From contig JAJJLU010003682.1 in the NCBI GenBank assembly GCA_023807065.1, positions 1 to 38,486 of the forward strand: a stretch of 38,486 bases of DNA, read 5' to 3'. The notes under the pieces are model-generated. The model was not told the DNA's origin. It ran no database searches and was given only the letters and a program-made list of their open reading frames with translations. Shown piece by piece: positions 19,826-28,620 of the stretch (position 1 is the first letter of the stretch; the number at the start of each line of letters is the position of its first letter). The translations under genes were made by a program, and so were the position numbers. The DNA comes from Isotricha intestinalis (Eukaryota > Ciliophora > Litostomatea > Vestibuliferida > Isotrichidae).

Positions 19826-20656
19826 TTGTTCAATAAATAAAACACCTTTAAAAAAATTTAAATAAAAAAAAAAATTAACTAATTTTTAAATAAATCTTTT
19901 CTTCAAAAAATATTTTTAAAGCAGAAATGGGATTAATATTATACTTTTTTGAAATTTCTCAACAAAAGAAATAATAATCACTAGAAAAAAAAGATTCAGA
20001 TCAGAAGACCTTAAGTCATCTAGATAGGTATTCCAAAAGTAATAAGAGGAATATCAAAGAAAGGATAATTTTATTCAATTGATAATTCAACTGAAATAAT
20101 ATTTCCAATTGGAATTCCTATACCTTAAATAAATTTAAATCACTATTATTAAAAGGAAACTTTATTAATTAATTATTATGATATTTTAATGATTAGAAAT
20201 GATGATAATGTTCAATTAGTAATATTGAAAAAAACATTGTTGCTAATGAATTTGTTAATATTCATATTTCTATTCATTTTAATTCTTGAATAATGACAAA
20301 GATTTTTTATATTAATATGCCTGATAAAATTTATTGGTAAAGCATAATAAATTATCAAGTTGCTTAATTAATGATGTAAAAAAAGATGTATTAAAATGAA
20401 GTTGATTCAAATTAAACTTCATATTCTCCTCCTTCCCCTAATATTGATGTTATAAATGCAAGATGGAGGAAGAGATATTCTTCATAAAAGCACGAAACCA
20501 ATGAGTGAAGGATTTTTTAATGGAATTCAATTATTCTTTAATATTCATAAAAATTAATTTAAGAAAAGTGATTTAAATTCATTCATATTTTTTTTAATTT
20601 TTATTTTAAATATATGATATAGAATTGTTTTTTGATTGAACATTCATTTTTATATA
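19826..20656. other. Intergenic stretch with coding-like but broken patches
   Basis: No intact gene is seen. On the plus strand, coding-like pieces in shifting frames run from about 19928 to 20560. Examples are GIPKVIRGISKKG then FYSIDNSTEIIFPIGIPIP (about 20020-20127), EKNIVANEFVNIHISIHFN (about 20226-20285) and DGGRDILHKSTKPMSEGFF (about 20464-20520), interrupted by TAA and TGA. The pattern resembles the eL36 relic, so a decayed gene is likely. I cannot name the parent. Confidence 0.4.
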
Positions 20657-21020
20657 TTAAAATATCCTCAATTCTGGAAAAATCATCAACAGAATATTTC
20701 TTTTTATTATTTTTTTTGTTTTTCCTTTTTTTATAACTTTTGATGAATAATGAGGTTTAAAAGTATAATATAAATGTTTTCCTAAATTAATATCACTTTG
20801 AATATAATTCATTATTTCTTCATATGCTGAAGGATACATTTCTATCAATTCAACTATTAATTTTAAATAATCTTTTTCTTTAATTAATTCAAATATTCTT
20901 TTAAAATCATTTAATAATACTTCTGATTGTAATAAACATTTGATTACTCTAATGGTTGAGATTGAAGTATTATTTCTTGTTGAATAGATAAAGTAAATAA
21001 TGATATTTATTTATTTTTTT
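20657..21020 (-). pseudogene. Broken inverted duplicate of the small secreted protein gene
   Basis: On the minus strand, 21006-20783 is nearly identical to 19391-19615 of the intact gene. Visible differences are few: one base is missing from the GATG after the codons for QSQPL, which breaks the frame, and there are scattered substitutions (for example GTT to TTT at a valine codon). The copy also lacks the start codon region: where the intact gene has ATGAAGTATC, the copy has AT-rich sequence with no ATG in frame. Downstream, 27 bases (nine codons including a Cys) are missing relative to the intact gene, and after GGAAAA the two diverge. An open frame of 63 codons remains at 20657-20848 but lacks the signal peptide and all the CC pairs. 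A functional product is therefore unlikely. Confidence 0.85.
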
Positions 21021-21115
21021 TATTAAAAGCAAAAAGGAGAATTGAAATATAATTAAAATTTAAAAAATAAATTTATTCTTTTTTTTGAAAATAATTTAAA
21101 TTCAATTATTTAAAA

Positions 21116-23278
21116 ATGTCTTTATGTTATATATTTAATTCAGTAAAATCAAATAAAAATTCATTTTGTTATCATAAAACAGAAAAATGGTTTGCTTATA
21201 TAACATCTAATTTAATAATAATAGAAAATTTTTCAATAGAAAAAAATCGTCCTCAGGAAATTTTAAAGGATTCAGAATATGAATTAGAAACAATAAAAAT
21301 ATCTCAAAATAACAAAATATTATATTCAACATCATCATCAAAAATTAAAAATCCATATATATTATTTTATGCATATGATACTAATTACAATACAAAAATA
21401 ACATTAATAAACAAATGTATATTCAATAAAGTAGAAATAACAGATTGTGAAATATCTCCAAAAAATAATTTATGTATAGTATTAAATAAAAATAATTCAT
21501 GTTCCTTTATTTCAGTTTTAGATTTTTATCATAATGAAATTTTAATAACAACAACAATGAATCCAATATATCATTCAATTAAATGGAATATATATTTACA
21601 AAATTTAGAATTTACAACAATAGGTGATCAAGCAATAACTTTTTGGAGAATCAATTCAACTGATGGTTCTTTACAATATCAAGAAGCAAATTTTAATTTT
21701 GAAAAATTTCTTTATTTAAAAATTTTATCCATTGAATTTTTACCTCCAATTTATCATATTAATACTATTATTATGTTATTAGGATGTTCTCATGGAAAAA
21801 TTCTTGCTTTTGATACAAGAACTAATTCTTGTTTATTTATTTATGATAATATACTTTTTGATTATAATATTAATTTCATTTTTGCAAATTATTCTTATGT
21901 TACTTTTATTGGAAATAATTATCTTAAATATTTTTTCATTGATTTTAAAAAAGAAAATGATATTACTAATTTCTTTCAATCTCATCCTGGAAATTTTAAT
22001 AAATTATCTTTTGATAGTGAAATTATTTCTTTTGATTTTGATAAAAATAATAATAGTGATGCTTTAATAATGACAAAAAAAGGTTTAATTCATTATATTA
22101 ATTTCAAAGAAAATTCTACAGTGAAATTATTTCATTTTATTAATTCTCAATCTATAATACTTCAAGTAAAAATAATGAAAAAATCATATGATAAATATTT
22201 AATAAATGAAAATCCATTTGATTATAATATGAATGATAATAATAATGAAGAAAATGAAAAAGAAAATTTATTAAATTTAAGAGAAAATTATTTTTTAATT
22301 TCTTCTCATTCAGATGGTTCAATTAAAATATGGACAATACCAGAAAATATATTATTATATAATTTTGAAACAGTAAATGAACAAATATTATATTTTGATG
22401 TTGCTATTAATGATCTTCTTTTTGCAGTTTCTTATACTGATAATACAGTTAGATTTTTTAATAATGAAAAATTATTAGGTAAATTTTTTTCTCAACATTT
22501 AACTTCATATGCTCCTTTTAAATATATTAAATTTTTTCCTGATTCTAAATATTTATATTTAATTGATACTTCAAATATTATGTTTTTAATTTTAGTTGAA
22601 AAATATGAACCTTTACTTATTCAATATCATAAAATTATGAGTTTAGATTATGATATTGTTGATTTTAATATAAGTAATGTTGAATGTTATAATAAATTTT
22701 ATTTTAATATTCAAAATGTTTATCTTTATGTTTATAACAGGAAATTTACTAATATTATGAAAAATTTATCTTTTGAAAATTCTGTTCCACAATTTTATGT
22801 TCAAGATAAATTTGGTATGATTGATTATTTTAAACAAAAAGGAATAAAAAATAATAGAAATCCTATTGAAAAATTTACTATTTCTTTTTCAACTAATATA
22901 AATGAAAAAAGTTTTATTTATTTATTATCTCAAGGAAATAAACAATTAATTATAAGAAATTTTGAAACACATGTTATTGAAAATATTATTGATTTTAATG
23001 ATAAAATTGTTACTTTTAATTTAACTAATGATTTTAAAAATATTATTTTTTTATTTGAAAATAAAATTCAAATAAGTTTAATTGAAAAAATCTTTAATAG
23101 AAAAAATTATGATGGATTAGATCAATATGGTGATTATAATAATATTTTCGCAGAAAATTTATGTGAAATTGAAGAAAAATTAATCTATTTATCTAATCAA
23201 TTTAAAATTGTTACAAGTGATAATTCAAGTATTTTAATTCTTTACTCAAATACAAACATTTTTATATATAAAATATAA
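21116..23278 (+). CDS. WD40-repeat protein, possibly cilia-associated
   Basis: A 720-residue protein rich in beta strands. WD-type signatures are degenerate but visible: ITFWRIN after TIGDQA (about residue 175-185), LGCSHGKILAFDTRT (about 222-236), SSHSDGSIKIWTI (about 395-410) and SYTDNTVRFFNNE (about 437-450). The spacing suggests two seven-bladed propellers or one long one. There is no signal peptide or membrane segment. Large WD40 proteins of this shape in ciliated protists include WDR90/POC16 and CFAP proteins; assignment to one of these is inference only. The stop is 25 bp from the stop of the convergent gene, so the 3' untranslated regions must be very short or overlap. Confidence 0.75.
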   Translation: MSLCYIFNSVKSNKNSFCYHKTEKWFAYITSNLIIIENFSIEKNRPQEILKDSEYELETIKISQNNKILYSTSSSKIKNPYILFYAYDTNYNTKITLINKCIFNKVEITDCEISPKNNLCIVLNKNNSCSFISVLDFYHNEILITTTMNPIYHSIKWNIYLQNLEFTTIGDQAITFWRINSTDGSLQYQEANFNFEKFLYLKILSIEFLPPIYHINTIIMLLGCSHGKILAFDTRTNSCLFIYDNILFDYNINFIFANYSYVTFIGNNYLKYFFIDFKKENDITNFFQSHPGNFNKLSFDSEIISFDFDKNNNSDALIMTKKGLIHYINFKENSTVKLFHFINSQSIILQVKIMKKSYDKYLINENPFDYNMNDNNNEENEKENLLNLRENYFLISSHSDGSIKIWTIPENILLYNFETVNEQILYFDVAINDLLFAVSYTDNTVRFFNNEKLLGKFFSQHLTSYAPFKYIKFFPDSKYLYLIDTSNIMFLILVEKYEPLLIQYHKIMSLDYDIVDFNISNVECYNKFYFNIQNVYLYVYNRKFTNIMKNLSFENSVPQFYVQDKFGMIDYFKQKGIKNNRNPIEKFTISFSTNINEKSFIYLLSQGNKQLIIRNFETHVIENIIDFNDKIVTFNLTNDFKNIIFLFENKIQISLIEKIFNRKNYDGLDQYGDYNNIFAENLCEIEEKLIYLSNQFKIVTSDNSSILILYSNTNIFIYKI

Positions 23279-23303
23279 TAAAAAATAATATAAAAACTTT
23301 TAT

Positions 23304-25247
23304 TTAATATTCTAAATAATCATTATATATATCAATTTCACTATCATTTATTTTTTTTATTTTTATATCTATACTCTTTGATTTTTGGCTTTTTACTTTA
23401 TTAAAAAAATAATCTAATGAATTAACTTTTCTAAATTGTTTAAATCTTTTTTTATTATTTCTTCCTATTACCTTTTTTATTTCATAAATCTTTTTTTTTT
23501 CATGTAAAATTATTTGTTCTTTTGCATTTTTTTTTCTAAGAAAATAAGATTTTTTCAGGATTATAATTTCCATTTTACTTTTTAAAATTGGATCTTTTAA
23601 ATAATTCTTATTTTTTTCTAATATTTTATTCACAGAAATTTCATAAAAAAATAAAAGTTTAATACATTTAGAAGTTATTTCACTAAAATTATCTTCTTTT
23701 AATTCATTAATAGATAAAAATTTTTCTAATTCATTTTTATTTTTTGCAATTGTAATTAAATTTTCAAAATTTAAAATATTTTTTTTTAAAAAAAATTGAA
23801 TTCCTTCTCCTAATTTAATAAATAAATAAGAATATTGAATTGGATATTGTGAAAGAATATTTTTATATTTTATTAAATTCATTAAATATTTATTATCTTC
23901 AATAGACTTTAAATTATGAATATTATTATGATTATTTTTTTCTTTATCATTGTCAGACAATTTTTTTAATTTATTTTTTTGTGAATAATTATAATTATAT
24001 TCATTAAAAATTTCATTTTTAATTTCTTCTTTATTATTCATTTGATTTGATAATATTTCATTTATTCTATTTTCACTTTCTTTTAATTCTTCTAATTCAC
24101 TTTTTAATTTTTCAATTGAATTGTTTATTTTTTGATATTTAATTAATAATTTTATATTTTTATTTTCTATATCAGAAAGTATATAAAAAAATTCATCTTG
24201 ATCTCTAAAAAATAATTTAGATTTATCTAAATAACTTTTATATCTTTCAAATTCTTTCTTATCTTTTATTTCATTTTCTTCAATTTTTCCAATTTTTAAT
24301 ATTTTTTTTAATAAAGAAGGAATTTCTAATTGTTTTTCTTTTACTTTTATTAAAAAATTTCTAATATTTATTAATTCATCTAAATTTTCATTTTCTTTTT
24401 GAATTAAATTTTTTAAATGAGAAACTTTCATTGATAATTGTTTTTTCTTTTCTTTTAATTTAAGCAAATTCATTTTTTCATTATCTATAATTTCTTCAAG
24501 ATATATTATATATTTAACATAAATAATATCGAAATGATGAAGATAAATTTGTTTATTTCTTTTAAGAGTATAATAATAATTATCTAATAATTTTTTATAT
24601 TTTTTCCTATTATCAATTAATTCAATTATTCTATTTTTATTTTCAATTTCTATTTTTTTCATCAGAGAAATTTTATTACAATAATTTACTAATGTATTTG
24701 GTTTTTTATAATCATCCATAATTTTACCTAAAATAAAATTTCTTTTTTGAGTTTTTGAAGTTGAAAAAGAATCAAAATTTGATTTATTTTCTTTTATTAT
24801 ATTACTTAAATTACTTCTATTTTTAAATATTTTTTTTTTAAAATTTAAAGTTGTATTATTTGTCATATTTAATGTATCATTATATTTTTCTTTTAAATTA
24901 GTTAAATAGAAATTTCTATAAGTTTCATTAAATTTTTTTCTTATATTTTTTGTATGATATGAATTTATATATGAATGATGAATTGATTTTTCCTTATTTC
25001 TTATTTTTTTAAAATATTTATATTTATCATAATCTAAAGGAGATTTAAATATTTTAGAATTAGTATATATTGAAAATTTTCTTTGAGTTTTTGCAAATTT
25101 ATTTAAATTATTATCATCATTATTAAAATATTTTTTTCGATAATCTTTTATTGAAAAAATACTCTTTGCAGAAACTGAATGGGTTAAAATTGATTTTTTA
25201 AAATCTTTATTTGGATTTTCTCCTTTCAACATTTTATAAGATAGCAT
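23304..25247 (-). CDS. Coiled-coil protein, CFAP100/DUF4200-like candidate
   Basis: A 647-residue Lys-rich protein. Residues about 1-180 are basic and disordered. Residues about 195-420 form long coiled coils, including LKEKKKQLSMKVSHLKNLI and KKEFERYKSYLDKSKLFFRD followed by FFYILSDIENKNIKLLIKYQ and a further helix. The sequence Y-x-x-Y/F-L, short link, F, then a helix with LxxIExKNIxLL resembles the DUF4200 region of axonemal proteins such as CFAP100/MIA1 and CCDC38, which act in inner-arm dynein regulation; this is a remembered resemblance. A second helical block covers about 465-600. It starts 67 bp from the divergent Lys/Glu-rich gene. The coiled coil is certain, the family is tentative. 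Confidence 0.7.
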   Translation of the reverse strand: MLSYKMLKGENPNKDFKKSILTHSVSAKSIFSIKDYRKKYFNNDDNNLNKFAKTQRKFSIYTNSKIFKSPLDYDKYKYFKKIRNKEKSIHHSYINSYHTKNIRKKFNETYRNFYLTNLKEKYNDTLNMTNNTTLNFKKKIFKNRSNLSNIIKENKSNFDSFSTSKTQKRNFILGKIMDDYKKPNTLVNYCNKISLMKKIEIENKNRIIELIDNRKKYKKLLDNYYYTLKRNKQIYLHHFDIIYVKYIIYLEEIIDNEKMNLLKLKEKKKQLSMKVSHLKNLIQKENENLDELINIRNFLIKVKEKQLEIPSLLKKILKIGKIEENEIKDKKEFERYKSYLDKSKLFFRDQDEFFYILSDIENKNIKLLIKYQKINNSIEKLKSELEELKESENRINEILSNQMNNKEEIKNEIFNEYNYNYSQKNKLKKLSDNDKEKNNHNNIHNLKSIEDNKYLMNLIKYKNILSQYPIQYSYLFIKLGEGIQFFLKKNILNFENLITIAKNKNELEKFLSINELKEDNFSEITSKCIKLLFFYEISVNKILEKNKNYLKDPILKSKMEIIILKKSYFLRKKNAKEQIILHEKKKIYEIKKVIGRNNKKRFKQFRKVNSLDYFFNKVKSQKSKSIDIKIKKINDSEIDIYNDYLEY

Positions 25248-25314
25248 TCAAATTTTTTGTAAATTTACTGAATTTTTGTTTAATAAAAAAATATAATAAA
25301 TTAATTAATTTTAA

Positions 25315-26034
25315 ATGAATTTTGATTATGAAAATAATAATAGTGAAATAGATTTAATATTTAATGATAATTTAGAAGCAAAATGGAAAGAAATAGAAGA
25401 AAGACAATTAAAAAAGAAAAAGAATGAAATAAATAAAAAAAATGAGGATTATTCTAATTTAGAAAATAAATTTAAAATTTTAAAAATGGATTTAAATAAA
25501 TTAATTCATGAAAATGATAATGAATTTGAAAATTTTGTTATATCAAAAATAAATGATTTAGAATTATTAAAATCAGAGAAAAACAGAAAAAAAAATAAAC
25601 CACAAAAAATAGGAGGTCAATTAAATTTTATAAATAATTCTTCAAAAACTTTTTTAAAGGAAAATAAAGATAATTTAAATAATAAAAAAGTAAGTTTAGA
25701 TGATTTATTAAATAATAATGATAATCAATCATACAAAGTTAAAGAAACTATGAATTCTATATTTAGTATGATTAAACAAGGAAAAGAATCAAATATTGAA
25801 GAAATAACAAATAATAATAATATTAAAAATAATGATGATTTATTCAATAAAGATGATACTAAAAGCTTTTTAAAAAAAGATGATGAAAAAAAAGAAAAGA
25901 AAAAAAAAGTAAATAAAGAAAAAATTATTGTTAAAGAAGAAAAGAAAGAAAAAAAAAAAAGAATTTTAAATAAAATTGAAGAAAATTATAAATATTTATA
26001 TAAACTATATCCAAATATGCTTAATAAAAAATAA
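25315..26034 (+). CDS. Short Lys/Glu-rich charged protein, unknown function
   Basis: A 239-residue protein with an acidic start (MNFDYENNNSEIDLIF), a helix around AKWKEIEERQLKKKK (residues about 22-37), a coiled-coil-like stretch to about residue 85, an Asn/Asp-rich middle and a basic tail with KKEKKKK and KEEKKEKKKR. It ends in YKYLYKLYPNMLNKK. No known domain is recognised. It shares a 67-bp divergent upstream region with the coiled-coil gene, too short for two separate conventional promoters, so the pair may be co-controlled. Its stop is 29 bp from the convergent F-BAR gene's stop. Confidence 0.7.
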   Translation: MNFDYENNNSEIDLIFNDNLEAKWKEIEERQLKKKKNEINKKNEDYSNLENKFKILKMDLNKLIHENDNEFENFVISKINDLELLKSEKNRKKNKPQKIGGQLNFINNSSKTFLKENKDNLNNKKVSLDDLLNNNDNQSYKVKETMNSIFSMIKQGKESNIEEITNNNNIKNNDDLFNKDDTKSFLKKDDEKKEKKKKVNKEKIIVKEEKKEKKKRILNKIEENYKYLYKLYPNMLNKK

Positions 26035-26063
26035 AAATTGATTTCTAAGTATAAATAAATATA

Positions 26064-28424
26064 CTATATTTCTTTATTTTCTTTTTTATCTTCTATATTT
26101 TCTTCTTTTTTATCTTCTTTATTTACTTCTTTTTTATCTTCTTTATTTACTTCTTTTTTATCTACAATTATTTCTTCTTTTTTTTCTTTTATTATTTCTT
26201 CTTTATTTTCTTCCATATTTTCTTTTTTTTTATGTTCAATTATTTCTTCTTTATTTTCTTCTTTTTTTTCTTCTTTATTTTCTTCCATATTTTCTTCTTT
26301 TTTTTCTTCAATTATTTCTTCTTTATTTTCTTCTTTTTTATCTTCTATATTTTCTTCTTTTTTTTCTTCTATATTTTCTTCTTTTTTTTCTTCAATTATT
26401 TCTTCTTTTTTATCTTCTATTTTTTCTTCTTTTTTTTCTTCTATATTTTCTTCAATTTTTTCTTCTTTATTTTCTTCCATATTTTCTTCTTTTTTTTCTT
26501 CAATTATTTCTTCTTTTTCTTCTTTAATTATTTCTTCTTTTTTTTCTTCTTTATTTTCTTCTTTTTTTTCTTCTATTTTTTCTTCTTTATTTTCTTCTTT
26601 TTTTTCTTCCATATTTTCTTCTTTTTTTTCTTCAATTATTTCTTCTTTTTTATTTTCAATTATTTCTTCTTTTTTTTCTTCTACTTTTTTTTCTTTTTTT
26701 TCTTCTTTTTTTTCTTCTTTTATTTCTTCTTTTTTATCTTCTATATTTTCTTCTTTTCTTTCTTCTATATTTTCTTCTTTTTTTTCTTCTATATTTTCTT
26801 CTTTTTTTTCTTCTATATTATTTTTAGGAACATTATTATTTTGATTAATATTATTCCTAATAATTTCTGCGAAATTATTTTCAACATTATATTTATTAAT
26901 AAATTCATCAATAATTTCCAAAATAACATTTTTTTCAATTCCAAAATCTTTCATATTACTAGAAAAAGGTAACAACTGAGAAAATCCAATATTAGAAATT
27001 TTTCTTTTTGTTTCATTTTCACTTTCATTATTTAAAATAGGATTAACACTTTTATTTCTTTGAATTTCAGATTGAATCATAAAATCAATAATTCCTTTCC
27101 AAAAAACAACAGAGTTTAACCAATTATTATTTTTAATTGAATCAAAAATATAAATTTTTTTTTCATTTTCTTCATAATAAAAAGTTTGAGATAATATAAT
27201 ACAATTTTTTGCATTTTCAAAGTCATTTTCTTTTTCTGTTTCTTTTAATATTTGATTTATTATTTCTGTTAATAAAATTATTAATTCTTTATTTCTTTTA
27301 TATCTTCCATTTGTTCTTTCTTTACTTAAAGAAACTAAAAATATACTTCTATATTTTTGTTCTTTTAAATAATTTAATAACTTTTCTTTTTGATTTTCAT
27401 TCATATTATAATTTTGATTAAATATTTTAGAACATAATTTTCTTAATTTAAATTTTTGCATTTCATCATCAATATTTAAATCAGGATAAATACCATTTAA
27501 TTTGTTTTTTAAAGTAATAATAACTTCTAAATCAAAAATAGCATTTTCTTTTTTTTCTTCATATTTAGTTAAAGTTTGATAAGGAATAAATTGAATTTCA
27601 TCATCAGGTTTTTCATTATTAGAATTATTTTTAATAAAATTTTCATAATCTTGAAGAATATTAATATTTTTAAATCTTCCTAATAAATAATCAATATCCA
27701 CTAAAATACTTGAATATAATTTTCTTATTGAAGCAATATAAAAAGATAAAGAAGATCTTATTATTGTTCCATAATCATTATCTATGATTTGATAATATGT
27801 TAAAAGTGTTTTTTCTTTGTTTATTAAATCTAATCTCATTTTATTTGCTTCTTTTATTTGTTCTATATAATTATTTTCTAAATTTTTTGCAGAATCTAAA
27901 TTATCTGAAATACTTTTTTCCAATTTTGAAATTTCTTCTTTTGATGATTTATTTAATTTTATTTTTACATAATTTTGAATTGAAATTTCTACTGTTTTTA
28001 CATAAGAATCATATTTTTTTTTAGAATTATCTAAATAAACTTTATGTTTATTATAATTATTTAATGAATTTATATATGCATTATAATATTCTTTTTCTTT
28101 TTGAAAAACAGGATTAAATGAATTTTGAATTGGTTCTATTATTTTTACTTTTAAATCTTCAGAAATATCATTATATTCTCTTCCTTGAATTCCTAAATTA
28201 AATATTAAAGTTTCTAAAGCTTTATTTTGTGAACTTTCTTTTTCTTCGAACATTTCATATTTTTTATTTACTATATTACTCATTTCTTTTCCAAAATTAT
28301 ATAAAGCTTCTTTTATTTTTGTAAATACTATTGATAAATTTTTTGAATAATTTTGTTGTCTTTTATATCTTTCATGTAATTCATTTACTTTATTCCATAA
28401 ATGATCTTCATATTGAACTGACAT
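26064..28424 (-). CDS. F-BAR domain protein with a long Glu/Lys repeat tail
   Basis: A 786-residue protein. Residues 1-260 form an F-BAR (FCH) module: MSVQYEDHLW, ELHERYKRQQ, IKEALYNFGKEMSNIV, then the KEYYNAYINSLNNYNKHK helix. Such domains bind and curve membranes and work in endocytosis or at the cell cortex. Residues about 330-520 form a helical domain with CIILSQTFYYEENEKKIYIF and WLNSVVFWKGIIDFMI, resembling the SBF2/KIAA0513-type domain (tentative). Residues about 535-784 are an imperfect repeat of EEKKEENI. The stop is TAG, one of only two non-TAA stops here. The next gene downstream is convergent at 29 bp. The F-BAR call is good, the second domain uncertain. Confidence 0.8.
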   Translation of the reverse strand: MSVQYEDHLWNKVNELHERYKRQQNYSKNLSIVFTKIKEALYNFGKEMSNIVNKKYEMFEEKESSQNKALETLIFNLGIQGREYNDISEDLKVKIIEPIQNSFNPVFQKEKEYYNAYINSLNNYNKHKVYLDNSKKKYDSYVKTVEISIQNYVKIKLNKSSKEEISKLEKSISDNLDSAKNLENNYIEQIKEANKMRLDLINKEKTLLTYYQIIDNDYGTIIRSSLSFYIASIRKLYSSILVDIDYLLGRFKNINILQDYENFIKNNSNNEKPDDEIQFIPYQTLTKYEEKKENAIFDLEVIITLKNKLNGIYPDLNIDDEMQKFKLRKLCSKIFNQNYNMNENQKEKLLNYLKEQKYRSIFLVSLSKERTNGRYKRNKELIILLTEIINQILKETEKENDFENAKNCIILSQTFYYEENEKKIYIFDSIKNNNWLNSVVFWKGIIDFMIQSEIQRNKSVNPILNNESENETKRKISNIGFSQLLPFSSNMKDFGIEKNVILEIIDEFINKYNVENNFAEIIRNNINQNNNVPKNNIEEKKEENIEEKKEENIEERKEENIEDKKEEIKEEKKEEKKEKKVEEKKEEIIENKKEEIIEEKKEENMEEKKEENKEEKIEEKKEENKEEKKEEIIKEEKEEIIEEKKEENMEENKEEKIEENIEEKKEEKIEDKKEEIIEEKKEENIEEKKEENIEDKKEENKEEIIEEKKEENMEENKEEKKEENKEEIIEHKKKENMEENKEEIIKEKKEEIIVDKKEVNKEDKKEVNKEDKKEENIEDKKENKEI
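26070..26820 (-). repeat. Coding minisatellite (EEKKEENI-type) and polypyrimidine/polypurine tract
   Basis: The plus strand over about 750 bp is almost only T and C with sparse A, built from units of 18-24 bp such as tcttctatattttcttcttt. It encodes the Glu/Lys tail of the F-BAR protein on the minus strand. Units vary by EEKKEENI, EEKKEEII, EDKKEEN and EENKEE, and all variants keep the frame, which suggests selection on the protein. The opposite strand also reads open (poly-Phe), purely as a by-product of the composition. Confidence 0.92.
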
Positions 28425-28620
28425 TTGTTAATAATATTTTCATTATTTTCAGAAACTTTTTTATTTTTTTTTAAATGAATTTTTTTTAAAATTAAAATTA
28501 TAATTTAATTATGTTTCAAATAAAAATATGAGAAAATAATTATTTATAAAGTTGAATATAACATCGAAGCATTATCTATTATATATTTACAATTGATAAA
28601 TACTAAAATTTTGAATTTAT

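Noticed and set aside
26232..26972. 246-codon plus-strand reading frame rich in Phe
   Set aside because: It is the antisense of the Glu/Lys repeat of the F-BAR gene. GAA/AAA codons read as TTC/TTT, so it is open by composition only.
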